Source of the DNA: Glandiceps talaboti
Lineage: Eukaryota; Hemichordata; Enteropneusta; Spengelidae
Direction of reading: 5' to 3'
DNA length: 64,000 bases
Assembly: GCF_964340395.1 (NCBI RefSeq)
Contig: NC_135559.1
Span: 11,465,759 to 11,529,758, forward strand
This document shows positions 11,475 through 23,495 of the stretch, in pieces. Numbering within the stretch: position 1 is the stretch's first letter; the number at the start of each line of letters is the position of its first letter. The position numbers and the translations under genes were made by a program. The notes under the pieces are model-generated. The model made no database searches. It worked only from the letters and a program-made list of their open reading frames with translations, and was not told where the DNA came from.

Positions 11475-11892
11475 GTTAGCTTTCCCCGTTTTCCACTTTT
11501 ATGGGCAATGCCTATCGTCGTGTTGTCATCAGTTTTGTCTCCATATAGGTTAAGGCGTACCTGGTGAAACCTTCGCCACGATCGTTCAAAACATTGGGGT
11601 CTGGTCATTCAAAAATAGGCGTCACCGTACACATTTGTAAAATATAGATCAGAATCCAATATGGTCGCCAATGCTCTGTTGACTCTATGGGAAAATAAAT
11701 GGGTCAATTTGTTACTTTTATTATATCGCAACCGACCAGAAAAATCTCCCATATGGCAAGTTTGCGATGATTTCAAGAGCCTTGATTTTCACGGAAATAT
11801 ATCCCCAAGACGCATACTACCTAAATGTTCACAAATTCAAATCATGACACCTATTATGAATTAATTAATATGAATCCTTGGATAAAATTTTA

Positions 11893-11965
11893 ACCACGAT
11901 CATGGCTCAGTCAACCCAGCTGTATAATTGGGGACCTGGTAGGATAGAGATTGCAACGTGAATGC
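11893..11965 (+). mobile_element. SINE-like repeat, family 2, fragment
   Basis: Plus-strand match to the 3' half of the repeats at 9180-9365 and 19265-19440 (CAGCTGTATAATTGGG, TTGCAACGTGAATGC). It starts where unit 2 stops resembling units 1 and 3, so it probably marks a rearrangement point. Confidence 0.5.
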
Positions 11966-13853
11966 TTTAATGCTATGCAATAAAAAAATTGAAAAAAAAA
12001 AAGCTTCGCGGAACATATTTGAAGTCAGACAATAAAGGATATTTGTATAATACAGTTATTATGCCAGGCCGAAATTTCACAAGACTTTTCGCTGACCTGA
12101 AATATGCCCATAAAAAAAAATATTAGAATATTTTAATAGCTCCCTATGTGGAATCATGGATATACGTATTATGGAAGACTCTAAAACATCCATGATAAAG
12201 TTGCTGAAGACGTAAGGATATTACTATGTAATTGATTGAAAAGCCGTTCTTATACGTTTCTTACGTAACGGTGATCTAAGTCCCTTTACTGAATGAACTG
12301 TACGGTTCTTATTCGATGATAATTATTTTTTTAGTTTTAACAGAACAATGTACAAGCAATACAACTGTCGGTTGTGCTTGAGTGAAATTATATGAACCAA
12401 ATGTTGATTATACAGACTAAAAAACAAACTCATCCCAAGCTAAACATATACGAAAGAGAGAAACTTGTCGATTTTACAAAGAACAGGGTGGACTTACCTG
12501 CCACTTTGGCGGGGGTATACGTTTTAAGTAGAGTAAAATTATCCCCTCAGACATAAAAAAAAACGATGGTCAATCTTCTGAATTCGAATTATCTACCAAG
12601 TTTTAAGTAAAGTTTGTAGAAAAGACCCCCCCCCCCTTTTATTCCCCCTCTCCCCATGTGAGAGGCACTTATAAATTATAAACCTCATAAACCCTATGTA
12701 CAATGTATTTAAGGGTGTGTCTTATAAAGTATTTTATGAAAGACATCAAACAGTCTGCTCTCTGTGTGACGATGATTTTCCAATGGGAAAAGCCATCGTC
12801 CCTCTCCACCAACTCCCTCCACCCCAGGCGAGAGAAACTGTCCAGTCCTATACATAACTTAGCTATCATAGCCATAAGATATCTTACCTAAATTAATTAT
12901 AATAATTAACATAATTGTTCAATTTCAGCAATATTCTCTATGTATACCGTGCACAAGCCAAACTGTAGAATCATTCAAAGGATAACTATCAAGCTATGGG
13001 TAAAAATAAATGTTTACTTTTTGATAAAAGCAGCTAACGTGGTGTGAAGGTATGTAGAGTACGGTGTACTGATTCAAATTAAGCATGGACCCACGGATGA
13101 TATCATCTTTTCAGAACACATTTTAAAGATTCAACCACAGGAATATACCAAATATCACATTAAATGATGATCAGTTTCAGAGAAGTAGATTTAAATACAA
13201 CAAACTGAAGGACATCGGAAAGACATAATGGCGATGCGGTGACAAACAAACCATGCTTCTGTCATAGCTTGCTCTATTCCTAACATGGAGCTGTAGATAC
13301 ATGCAACTATTTTCATTTCGAGATTTTAGCACCAAAATGACCTAATGGTAGCATTTGAGGTACTGAGTCATCAGATTTGCATACATAGCAAATGTGCCAT
13401 GAAATTGCTTCTTTGTATTAATATTCAAGTTCATTTTCACGTCGACCATCAGCAATTTGTTGCCTATCTTCATTCATTCAAAAATCTTATGAGTTGTGTT
13501 GTACATTTTTAGTTGTGTATAAGAAGTGCAGCCTTCATATTTATGAAGCTTAGGGGATTTGATATCTCATACTGATCCGTAGCTCGAGGACGACCAATAT
13601 GCCAATTTTGATGTTTTTGTTAAGAACGGGAGATATCAGGTGTATGTATGACTGTCCTGGCCTTCGTCTTTTATGTTCATCTTCGACTTCCTCAAGACGG
13701 CTTATTACTCACTTTGAAGTCTTTTCAGATTATGTTCTTGACCGAAAGATCTGCTTTGATATTTTGATATGTATGTATCTAGGTTTGAACCTGGAAATGA
13801 ACATGATGAAATTGTTTGGTATTTTGGTAAATGACCATTTTTTAACCTTTTTT

Positions 13854-13954
13854 CCTTCCGTGAGGAAGGTATTTATTGGGGGCTGAAAAGTCTGTCTGTC
13901 TGTCTGTCTGTCTGTCTGTATGTATGTATGTATGTATGTATGTGTGTGTGTGTC
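13854..13954. repeat. CCTTCC/GGAAGG hairpin followed by (CTGT)n(ATGT)n
   Basis: A six-base hairpin (CCTTCC, loop GTGA, GGAAGG) at 13,854-13,869 leads into tetranucleotide repeats from 13,891. Present only in unit 2, so probably a dispersed repeat that was lost from or inserted beside the other copies. Confidence 0.6.
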
Positions 13955-14914
13955 TGTATCACCATTTTCTAAAAAACGACTGGCTCAAGTTAAAACGAAA
14001 TTCGCTGCACATATTTCTTTAGGGTAATGGCTAGAACTGATTAGGTTTTGGTAAACGTGCCATGAATATTAATGAGCGATTTACGTAATTAAGTTTTCGC
14101 TAATTAGGTTATAAATGGCAATGCGCAGCTGTAAACTGTTGGACTGTTGTTATGGTTTGACCTATCCCAATTTGAATATTGACCGTATGATGTACATAAA
14201 CCACGTGCACATCTGAGGGCAATCTTGCTGGAGAATTCGCTAAGATAAATCCATACGATCTCTTCTTCGTTGAAAACTGAAGAAAAAAAATTCTTATAAA
14301 TCTCTTGATACTGAAGAGCGAGTTTGCTGCCAGAACGCAGTGCATATATTAATATCTTCACGACAATGCAAATGGGAAAAAGTAAATGTTGTTACTTTGG
14401 GCTCTGAAATATATATCAATACGTTTCTGTCAAGATTTGATTTTTGGATTTCGAGAAACCAAGCCAATTTGAGAGCCATGGAAATTCACCTCATTGTGGC
14501 ATGCATTGCGAAATTCTTGAACTGATGAGTGTTACATAAGGATGTTGCCGTAAACGAGTTGTATAGAATCAAAGTATAGACCGGTATCATGCTTACCATG
14601 CAGTATGTAAACTTTCTGATGTGTAGTAGCGATGTTACGAGGGTTTGAATTTTGTTTATTATTTGCTGTGCCGTGGAAATGAGTGTGTATCCCAGGTATG
14701 TATCAGGGGATTTCGAAGACCGAGTGAAGTCGAGGACGGCAATCTTTCCTGTATACTGAGAATAGCTAGAAGGCATTTGAACAACTCTTTCGACAACTAA
14801 CTTTTACTGGGGCTTCAAAAAGCACACATATAGAGCTAAATTTCTTAATTCATGAAATTCATGATAATTCATGAAATTGTTAGTTGCATTCATTTGACCT
14901 GATCACACAACATA

Positions 14915-14957
14915 ACGTCACGTCACGTCACGTCACGTCACGTCACGTCACGTCACA
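14915..14957. repeat. (CGTCA)n pentanucleotide array
   Basis: Eight near-perfect CGTCA units. Unit 3 (about 26,335-26,365) has only two to three intact units with decayed neighbours. ACGTCA is the half of a CRE site, but the array is a simple repeat first of all. Confidence 0.9.
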
Positions 14958-15272
14958 CTCATGTAATTCTACTAATACTATGCTGCCGTTGATTTGTACA
15001 TGCTAGTGTTGTGCGATAAACTATGGACAGTGACGATCATTGCCTTTTCGTGAACTTGAAATTTCATCTTTTTCACTCGTTATGTAGAAGTCAGATTTGA
15101 TATAGATAATACTGTACCAGTGAAGCCATCAAAGAATGACCACTCTAATGACAAATAGTAAAATGTATTGAAGCACCTTGTAGACCGAATATTGAGTATA
15201 ATAATGATAAATTCATTATGTTCAAATGATACCACTAAGCAATGATCCTAATATTTGTTCTGTATGCATGGG

Positions 15273-15384
15273 TAAATGTATGTGTATGTGTATGTATTAT
15301 GTGTATGTGTATGTGTATTTGTATGTGTATGTGAATGTGTATGTGAATGTGTATGTGCATATGTGTATGTGTGTATGTGTATGT
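15273..15384. repeat. (TATGTG)n microsatellite
   Basis: Impure hexanucleotide tract; the unit 3 counterpart (26,790-26,825) is much shorter. The 77-residue ORF over it is an artefact. Confidence 0.9.
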
Positions 15385-15920
15385 TTATCTCTGTAAATTT
15401 GAATAATTTCATTTCAAAAACCAGTACACCTGTTCCACTACATACTCAGATTGATACCACAAAGTCTTTTCAGATTTATTATTATTTGGCACACCTTTTT
15501 GCCAATTAAGGGATATATCATGTACTATAGTCACGATTTTTGCATTCCAGCAATTATTACGTGTAGGAACGAAAAACCCAAGAGTGCCCTTACGAAAGAC
15601 ATTCAGTTTAAATCTCGTTTTTACTTTACAGGACTTATGTGTGAATATTAAATAATATCAAGCTTACACTCTCCAAATATCAGTGAAAGGATTGCCCGTG
15701 GCAACGTATGACAACTGTCGAGTGTATGGGTTTATTGTCTGTAATAATGTCCTTTATTCGCCCAATGACAAGTTGGTGAGTAGAACCCCACAAGTTTCCG
15801 GCATTTAGCATCTGTACTAATACAGAATGGAACAAAAGAAAATCGTGATATTTTGTCGTCTTTTAGACATAAACCTATGACTGTTTACACGTTTGACTTC
15901 CTCCGTATTTGTTTCTGACT

Positions 15921-16000
15921 GACAGACGGAACTATCTCATCGATCGAGACGGAAAATTATTCCGCTATGTTGTCAGCTTTCTCAGAACCACTCGGCTTCA
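15921..16000 (+). pseudogene. BTB (KCTD-type) domain relic
   Basis: About 80 bases closely match the middle of the BTB domain of the KCTD genes at 29541 and 34276. The stretch reads NYLIDRDGKLFRYVVSFLRT, against NYLIDRDGELFRHVLNFLRT in the intact genes. Eleven bases before it are missing relative to them and nothing of the remaining gene is recognisable. It lies in the end of unit 2 that no other unit has. It shows that KCTD sequence once bordered the GPCR unit here, or was moved here. Confidence 0.8.
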
Positions 16001-17154
16001 CAAAATAAGGAAAGAGATATACCCTGCATATTATAATTCCTTTTTTAAATTTTCTGTTTATCAGCAATGATGTAAAAAAAAATATATGAAACTAGCAGTT
16101 CATTGAATATGCTATATGACGGATGCCAAATAAATAGCAGAAGAGTGTAATGAATGACGCCAGATGTCTATCAATACAAGAAACAGCCAACAAAAATGCC
16201 AGTAAGATGAAGTTAATTGTGTCCTGTAACATCGAAAATTACACCATCGAAAAAAAACGAAGAAAAAGTATCATTAAGCTGTTAACTTTACCGCACTGGA
16301 AATAATTGGGTTGGGCACTGCGACTCATTTCTTGTCACTGTTTTCGTACAGCGCCCCCAGCGGCCAAACCATGCATTTTTTTATCTTACCGATTACCAGA
16401 ATGACGTCACCTTCGTAGTCGCACTAATTCAAAAGTTTGCGTATATTTCGTGTTTGAATGATCTGATTTATTAATATTTATAATTCATTTTCCATTACTT
16501 TAACTTGTCTGACAACTATATTTGTTTTTGTTTCTCTTTATAGAATTTGATCACACCATGTACGGTAACTTAAATATCTTTCAACTTTGCCACAACAAAA
16601 TACACTTTCAGATAATATGTAATGCATAGCATAATTGTATCAATTCTGGTATTTTATTACCATATTCAAGCATTAAATTATGTCTATGATTTGATATTTT
16701 ATGCAGCTAAATGGCCTCCTACACTCTTATTTTCACCTTTGGAGTTGTCTCCTTCCATTAGTAGCTATCAAGGTGATAATTGTCTTTCCCCCGAAACAAG
16801 ATGGAAGGTGGCTGGCTAAGTACCTCCCTGTATAGGTTAGAACTAATTAGACATCTCCTTCTGTAAAATCTACATCCTGTGTAACGTAATCTCGTTCGGA
16901 GTATTGTTGTAGTTGGCTATCACTCTTATTTTAATGTATCATTGTACCATATAATTTTATATCTCCATTGTAGTGAAGGCGACAGAAGGGGTGGCTAAAA
17001 TAATGCTTGAGTTTCATTTGGCGGGGCTTAACATTTTTTGAGAGGAGAGGGTAAGAGGAGCTACACAATTTGTTTAACCGTTAATTGTGTACATTTCCTA
17101 TCTGTAGCTATGCAAGAGATAGTATCACGCGTGCACAATGACTTTGAGTATTAA

Positions 17155-17644
17155 CCCCACCCCACCCACCCACCCACCCACCCACCCACCCCCAAAATAT
17201 AATAATAATAATCGTTTCAGCTCATTAGACAAAATGTCCTGACCAGAAACAATTCTCTCTTTGGAAACAACTCATGCCATGCCGTCATTACGATTCAAAA
17301 GCAGCAACATGTTTGTTCCGAAAAGAAATTTGATTTCCTAGCATGCATGCATGATTCAAGTTGCATTCACGAATATCGGGGGGGGGGGGGTTACAGGAGA
17401 TTCTATGTCACGACCCCTTATTTTATCAAATCTCCCTCCACGAACTTGCAAATACCCCCTCCTTCATGTAAAATTTTGAACTACCCCCCCCCCCCCGACC
17501 CTGTTTCCTCCGGCAAACAAAAGAGGAAATCATATGCATATGTGTATTATGCATACATGCATACATACATACATACATACATACATACATACATACATAC
17601 ATACATACATACATACATACATACATGCATACATACATACATAT
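17155..17644. repeat. Cluster of simple repeats, unit 3
   Basis: (CCCA)n near 17,155-17,192, a G run at 17,379-17,391, a C run near 17,485 and (ACAT)n at 17,551-17,644. Lengths differ from unit 2. Confidence 0.9.
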
Positions 17645-17980
17645 ATGCATTAAATTGAATTGGATTATTTATTTCACAGATATAAATTGACAATATGTAC
17701 AAACAATATGTTTACAGGCAATGACTAATATTTAAATTAATATTAATATCTTGACTACGAAATATGAAGGTACGCATTTAAAGTTTATTTAAATGTGTGT
17801 TGTGGTTTTTTTTTTAGATTGGTTGGGACTGAACTTCAGGGATGAGCAGGTGTATATTTTTACACTACGTTTACTTTGTGTCAGACTAACTTTAATAATG
17901 ATCTACAATTGTCATGGGTAACAAAACAGACAGGGTAGTGATGGGGTAACTACAGTGAAAATCGAAAGACTTAAAAAAAA

Positions 17981-18520
17981 CGTTGTCTGGCTCGACAAAA
18001 ATCTTACTAACACTGCTACAATGTATCGTCTGATTCAACAAAAATCTTACTAACACTGCTACATTTTGTCGTCTGGCTCAACAAAAATCTTACTAACATT
18101 GCTACATTTTGTCGTCTGGCTCAACAAAAATCTTACTAACATTGCTACATTTTGTTGTCTAGCGCGACAAAAATCTTACTAACACTGCTACATTTTGTCG
18201 TCTGGCTCAACAAAAATCTTATTAACATTGCTACATTTTGTCGTCTGGCTCAACAAAAATCTTACTAACATTACTATATTTTGTCGTCTGGCTCAACAAA
18301 AATCTTACTAACACTGCTACATTTTGTCGTCTAGCGCGACAAAAATCTTACTAACATTGCTACATTTTGTCGTCTGGCTCAACAAAAATCTTACTAACAT
18401 AATTTGCTACATTTTGTCATCTGACTCAACAAAAATCTTACTAACATTGCTATATTTTATCATCGGACTCGACAAAAATCTTACCAACAGTGCTACATTT
18501 ATCGTCTGACTCAACAAAAA
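17981..18520. repeat. 43-bp minisatellite, short array (about 12.5 units)
   Basis: The counterpart of the array at 7013-8406, with the same divergent first and last units and the same flanks. It is 854 bases shorter, which equals 20 units of 43 once the two short units of the long array are allowed for. A 61-residue ORF across it is a by-product of the repeat. Confidence 0.95.
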
Positions 18521-18625
18521 TCTAGCCAGATGACGCTTTGTTTCAGGTCTTCCAATTTTAATTGTGATTGTAAATAACAGTCTACGTCATGTGCAAAGTG
18601 ATTACATGTTTCTTACAAGTTAAAG

Positions 18626-18654
18626 CATAGACAGTGGCTTGTCCACTGTCTATG
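18626..18654. repeat. Perfect 12-bp hairpin, second copy
   Basis: Same stem and loop as 8512-8540, at the matching place about 105 bases after the minisatellite. Confidence 0.75.
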
Positions 18655-19264
18655 GTCAAAGTAACACATGTAAGAAATTTACAAGGTTCATTTCATTCAT
18701 TCATTTATTCATTCATTAACACAAACAGTAAGTGAGATACACGATAAAATAGTTCAAAATTAGTCAAAATATGCTAATGAGGCAAATTAGTATGCACCGT
18801 CTAATATTTTATGACACAAATGAATGTAGTATATCGTAACACAAACACATAACAAGATACTCAATACAACTAATAAATAATGTTAATAACTCTCACTAGC
18901 AGCACCATTTCATTGAGATGCATGATTAAATTGTTCAAAATTAGCCAAAATATGCAAATAAGGCAACTTAGTATGTACTCCACAGTTAAGATCTATTTAT
19001 ACACTATTATATAAAACCCGCCTATGGTAAGTTTCGTTTCATGTAGGTAAATGCACAGGTGACATAAAAACAATAATATTGATAATTATAATAATAATAA
19101 TAATGTTAGTTTTTATATATTGCATTCCCAAAATGTGCCAAATTACTTTAGTTAAAGTCGTTACCCCTGCCATGGACCTATAGCAGCACAACGGCCCATT
19201 ATACTTCATACAATCTTTTGCAGGCTCTTTAATCTGTATGTCTGTATCCTTAATCTATGTGTGT

Positions 19265-19440
19265 GTATGTGTGTCTGTCTGTGTTGATTCTGCGTAGGAT
19301 TAAAGCATTCACATTGCAACTGCTATTCTCCTCCATACCCAATTATACAACTCAGTTGACTGGGAGGGAGCGGCGAGGATCGATCCTGCAACCTGTAAGC
19401 TTCGATTCCAAGCCAGCCCATTCTGATCATGACTTCACAA
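19265..19440 (-). mobile_element. SINE-like repeat, family 2, unit 3 copy
   Basis: Counterpart of 9180-9365 lacking about 30 bases in the middle; both ends match. Confidence 0.5.
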
Positions 19441-20241
19441 AGAAAATATTTAAAATCATATATTTATCTGTCATTTGCGCAAATTTCATATAATTTTGGT
19501 TATTAGTGTCTGCTGACCTTACTCTGTTCTCTATAGAATTTTTGTTGTGCAGTGGGTTGACTCATTTTGATTGTTAAAGATATTTGATAGTGGGCCCATA
19601 TCTCACTGATATCCTTGGACCGTAATTGTTCAGAGTGCATTCAACTGTTTTGCTCCTTAAGTACATGCGTCAATGAATGTGTACCATCTACCCTTTCCAT
19701 TTGCATTCGGTTTTCACTCATCATTACATACAGTTTACCTAGTAACAAAGAAAGTACGTACGTTTTATTTCATCTATAGGGATGAATAAAGTAATTTTGA
19801 GTCTGATTCTAAAATACTCACAATGAAAATTAATGTCAATTATATTGTCACACATTTCCTTGTCAAATTAGGAGTCGTACCTATGTTGTGTAGCACGTTC
19901 GTTAGGCCATGAGCGTTTCCACGGATAGGCAGTGGGCAGTGATAATCAACAGAACGAATTTCTCTACAAAAACACCACCACATCAAGTTCAAGCTGTATG
20001 CCAAGTAAATATAGTCCATTTGTCGGTGAAAAGAGTGAGAGCAACCGTCGATGTATTACCCCATGGTATTACTAAAAATGTCTGCTAACTGCGTACCATG
20101 AGGCAATCATACTGGACCACTGCTCGGATAATGAATGTGAAAGAAGTTTCACTTTGGTTTCTCTTGGAAATCACGCAACATTTAGGTGATCTGAAAAAAG
20201 TGAACTGACTTCAAAACCCAACCTTTTAATATGAAAATATA

Positions 20242-20247
20242 TTTATT
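20242..20247 (-). promoter_or_regulatory. Candidate poly(A) signal of GPCR copy 3
   Basis: AATAAA on the minus strand about 240 bases past the stop codon, the counterpart of the hexamer at 10195-10200 in the neighbouring unit. Confidence 0.4.
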
Positions 20248-20487
20248 TTCCGGAGTGGTGTTCCGCAATTTGACGCCAGGTCCAGCATCTGCTACTTTTA
20301 AAGTATCCAAAGACAAACCAACACTCTGGTCGTGCATATCTTCTTGATATTAAACACAGAGTGGGCCAAGAACGTGTTTCCTAAACCCCTTTTTCAAAAG
20401 TAAACATTGTTGTTACAGATTATTATACAAGTATCAAGATGATATGATCATGATGACTGTGAGAGAGAAGAGGGCTGGAAAGGCATG

Positions 20488-21525
20488 TCAGACGTCCTGA
20501 AATGCAAGGGTCAAACTCCCAATATACACGGTTTCCCGTTTAGGCCGCTTACAGCAACGAAGAGTATCAAACATTCGCTTACGAAAGTTTGGGCTCATAA
20601 TCGCATAAACGAAAGGGTCAATCATATTGTTCGATAGGAACAAATATGATGAGAAAGAATCGAACCAAAAGGGCATGGGAATACCAAATCGAAAACTTAG
20701 AGCGCTGAAAGACACAAGAAAAAAGCTAACCAAGAAAAATGCTGATACAAATATCAAAATTTTAGATGTTCTAATCTCCTTGGTTGTTCGCCTTCGAAAC
20801 CCTACTTCTAGGTGATGACGGTCGATATCACAAAATGTTCTTACTGGTGCCACTGCCGAAACTCTATTCCGTTGTCTTTTTATATGTTTAAGAATCTTAT
20901 AATTATAGTTCAATATACAAAGCGACAGACTCAAGGAAATGCAGACAAAGATAATAGTGTAAACAGCTTTCAATTTGTCGTCTTGATTATCAGCATGAAT
21001 TCGACACTCGCCATGTTGAGATACTGACATCGGTTTTCTGCTTCCAAGCAATGCGAACGAAATTATCAGAGTCAAAATCCACGACAAGTACGTTAATGTC
21101 TTCACTTTACAAGTTGAAATTGGGAGTTGTTGAACTGTACTTCGATATCGCTCATAACTCATGATGACAAATAACTCCATAGGTATGAAGAAAGCCCCGC
21201 CGTTAACCGCCCTGTAGATGCGACATACCCACTCCCCAGCTAGCCATTGCACTGTAATGGAAATACCTATACGATGACCCCCACCACACATCACAAGAAT
21301 GAAGTCAGCTACTGTTGCGTGCAGTATCAATAGCTCTGAAATATTGTTCAAATTTCGATTTTTGTGAATGACAAGAAAAACGAGACTATTACCGATACAT
21401 CCGATGAAGGTAATCAAGGAAATGAAGACCAAGTTTGGTATTGATGTAGCATGTCCGATGATATCAAGAACACTGGCGTTAACACTTTCGTTCGTCTCAA
21501 CCACACTCTTATTGGCCGAATCCAT
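20488..21525 (-). CDS. Class A (rhodopsin-like) GPCR, copy 3, intronless, complete
   Basis: A 345-residue paralogue of the receptor at 10437-11474, with the same start, stop and all class A landmarks (GN in TM1, VAD in TM2, ERY, DPFVY in TM7, CC after TM7). By eye it differs at 27 residues (about 92% identity). Seven changes lie at residues 180-193 (extracellular loop 2 and the start of TM5) and nine at 260-278 (TM6); the rest of the protein has only eleven. In these two patches every nucleotide difference I see changes an amino acid. This points to functional divergence of the ligand-facing part, or to conversion from another paralogue. The open frame and preserved motifs argue for a working gene. 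Confidence 0.93.
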   Translation of the reverse strand: MDSANKSVVETNESVNASVLDIIGHATSIPNLVFISLITFIGCIGNSLVFLVIHKNRNLNNISELLILHATVADFILVMCGGGHRIGISITVQWLAGEWVCRIYRAVNGGAFFIPMELFVIMSYERYRSTVQQLPISTCKVKTLTYLSWILTLIISFALLGSRKPMSVSQHGECRIHADNQDDKLKAVYTIIFVCISLSLSLCILNYNYKILKHIKRQRNRVSAVAPVRTFCDIDRHHLEVGFRRRTTKEIRTSKILIFVSAFFLVSFFLVSFSALSFRFGIPMPFWFDSFSSYLFLSNNMIDPFVYAIMSPNFRKRMFDTLRCCKRPKRETVYIGSLTLAFQDV

Positions 21526-22177
21526 GTTAGCTTTCCCCGTTTTCCACTTTTATGGACAATGCTTATCGTCGTGTTGTCATCAGTTTTGTCTCCATATAGG
21601 TTAAGGCGTACCTGGTGAAACTTTCGCCACGATCGTTCAAAACATTGGGACTGGTCATTTGAAAATAGGCGTCACCGTACACATTTGTTAAATATAGATC
21701 AGAATCCAATATGGTCGCCAATGCTCTGTTGACTCTATGGGAAAATAAATGGGTCCATTTGTTACTTTTATTATTTCGCAACCGACCAGAAAAACCTCCC
21801 ATATGGCAAGTTTGTGATGATTTCAAGATCCTTGATTATCACGGAAATATACCCCCAACACGCATACTACCTAATGGCACCTGTTATGAATCAATAAATA
21901 TGCATGAAATAACGAGCTATTGTCCCTTGTTTGTGTTTGTCATCAACGTGGTTCTCTGATTGACAGTTATTTATATCCCTGAACTGCGGAGATGACTTTT
22001 GCTAGACCTCGCGTGTTCACCCTCGAAAGCGACCTGTGATCGCTTATCGTATTATGTTGTTTTGGAAGAACGCCTGAGGCCTAGCAGCTAGACCTAAGCA
22101 ACAGCATATCGTGAATACAGTATCTGATACGGCGATAAATTTCCAATCACAGTCTTCAACCGAAATTGTAGTATTCA

Positions 22178-22418
22178 TGTCTAACTCAATACATTTCAAA
22201 AAGCTCAACAATGTGTAAAATGTTTGTTATTGTACGTACAATAACAGACATTTTACACATTTATTAATCTTTTACAATTTATTGAGTTACAAACACAAAC
22301 TTTGTCAATACTGTTTCCCATTGATTATTCAAGTAGGACGCCATGATGAAATTGTTTTATGAATTAAAAATCCCAAATAAATACCCAATCCTCATCCATA
22401 TGGCTACTTCAATATGAA
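22178..22418. mobile_element. Palindromic MITE, family A, partial copy in unit 3
   Basis: Counterpart of 1060-1276 with the palindromic core around 22,234 and a better kept right end (AAATACCCAATCCTCATCCA) that matches the terminus of the complete copy at 47906-48248. The left terminal arm is absent here too, so the truncation predates the unit duplication. Confidence 0.75.
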
Positions 22419-22710
22419 AATTTGACTTTTTATAGCATAATAGTAAGATGACAATTATCATTTGTACTGCATATACCTCCCTTGACCATCCTCGACACGG
22501 TTTTGACGTTCTACAGTCCAGATCCATTGACACAAAATGAATATTACACAAGTTGGAACGTATTATTGAAACAGTTGTTGGTTTTACTCAATAGGTAATA
22601 GCTGTTTTATTGTCTGATCATACTTCGAGTATAGTTGATAAGTGTGTCGTTTATTTTATGATTTAATTCAGATAATTTAGATTGCGATCATGTTGCAGAA
22701 ACCATGAGGA

Positions 22711-23170
22711 TACTACTGTGTAGTGTTACAGACGACAGAACACAATTTCTGATATTCGCAAAGTTTTGATGTGACGCGAGGTTACAGTTAACCCTCAGCT
22801 GTCATGAATTAATAATACTTGGAACAAATGTTTCGTGAATAGTATTTTTCTGAGATGACAACATTAAGTCATTACAAGGTCACCAATGTCATATAATGAC
22901 TAATTGCAGGCAGATGGAAGAACAATGACGTGATCATATTGTTTGGCTACTTTTTATATTTGTCAATATTATTTTCATTAAATTAAGGTTTATTCATTTA
23001 TGGTGCTAATGATCTTATCTTCCAATTATTTGAGTATTGTATAATTTACGTTTATAATGGATTCACTTTAGAGAATAGAGGCGAGCGAGCTGGAGGTAAG
23101 TCAAAAATCGTCCATCTGCTCCCTGGTTACTTCTAAAATGATTCAAAGTTAACCATGAACACTGTGTGAT
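22711..23170. repeat. Dispersed repeat shared with neuroligin intron
   Basis: Matches 44,270-44,800. Unit 1 has only its first 50 bases and a displaced 30-base piece (near 1,630), so most was deleted there or inserted here. Confidence 0.65.
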
Positions 23171-23199
23171 GTCTGCTAGCTAATTTCCTAAAATCCAAG

Positions 23200-23495
23200 T
23201 GATAATAATAATAGTAATCTTTTATTTATACTCGATAGTTCTTTAAATATATAAACGCTTGTCTCCCAAGAAGTCCACCGAGAAGTCCAGTGAGGGCCAT
23301 CCCTCATGGGTTCAGTGTTAGTGCAGGAGGAAACAGGAGTACCCGGGGGAAACCTGCGTTATTCGGTAGAGTCAAACTGAACGACACTCTTCGTACTTAC
23401 AGCGTTGTAAATTTAATCAAACCCTGAATGGGTTCGAACCCCGACCGCAGTGGTAAGAGGCAAATGGTTTAACAACTCAGCCATCGACAATCTCG
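23200..23495 (-). mobile_element. tRNA-derived SINE, family 1, near full length
   Basis: Minus-strand order: tRNA-like head with A box (23468-23483, one change from the copy at 1655-1845) and B box GGTTCGAACC (23430-23440), a body with CCCGGGTACTCCTGTTTCCT, and a 3' tail of (TTA/ATT) repeats at 23,201-23,218. This is the usual SINE layout: pol III head, conserved body and short tandem tail borrowed from a partner LINE. Target-site duplications were not clear. Confidence 0.75.

Larger units (their letters stand above)
5421..16316. repeat. Segmental tandem duplication, unit 2 (about 10.9 kb)
   Basis: Begins where ACTGCGACTCATTTC first appears (5421) and ends where the same sequence recurs (16317). 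It holds the long 43-bp minisatellite, a SINE, the second GPCR and a spacer that differs most from the other two: it lacks the equivalent of 4330-5420, has a (CGTCA)n array, and ends with about 660 bases (15,655-16,316) found in no other unit, including a BTB relic. Apart from the receptor, ORFs in the unit show no sign of coding selection. Confidence 0.8.

Noticed and set aside
14486-14776. A 96-codon minus-strand ORF also open at 25909-26199 in unit 3
   Set aside because: Start and stop agree, but about 15 of 96 residues differ while the DNA is only a few percent different; most changes alter residues, many drastically. That is neutral drift in duplicated DNA. A faint resemblance to an organic solute transporter segment did not hold on comparison.
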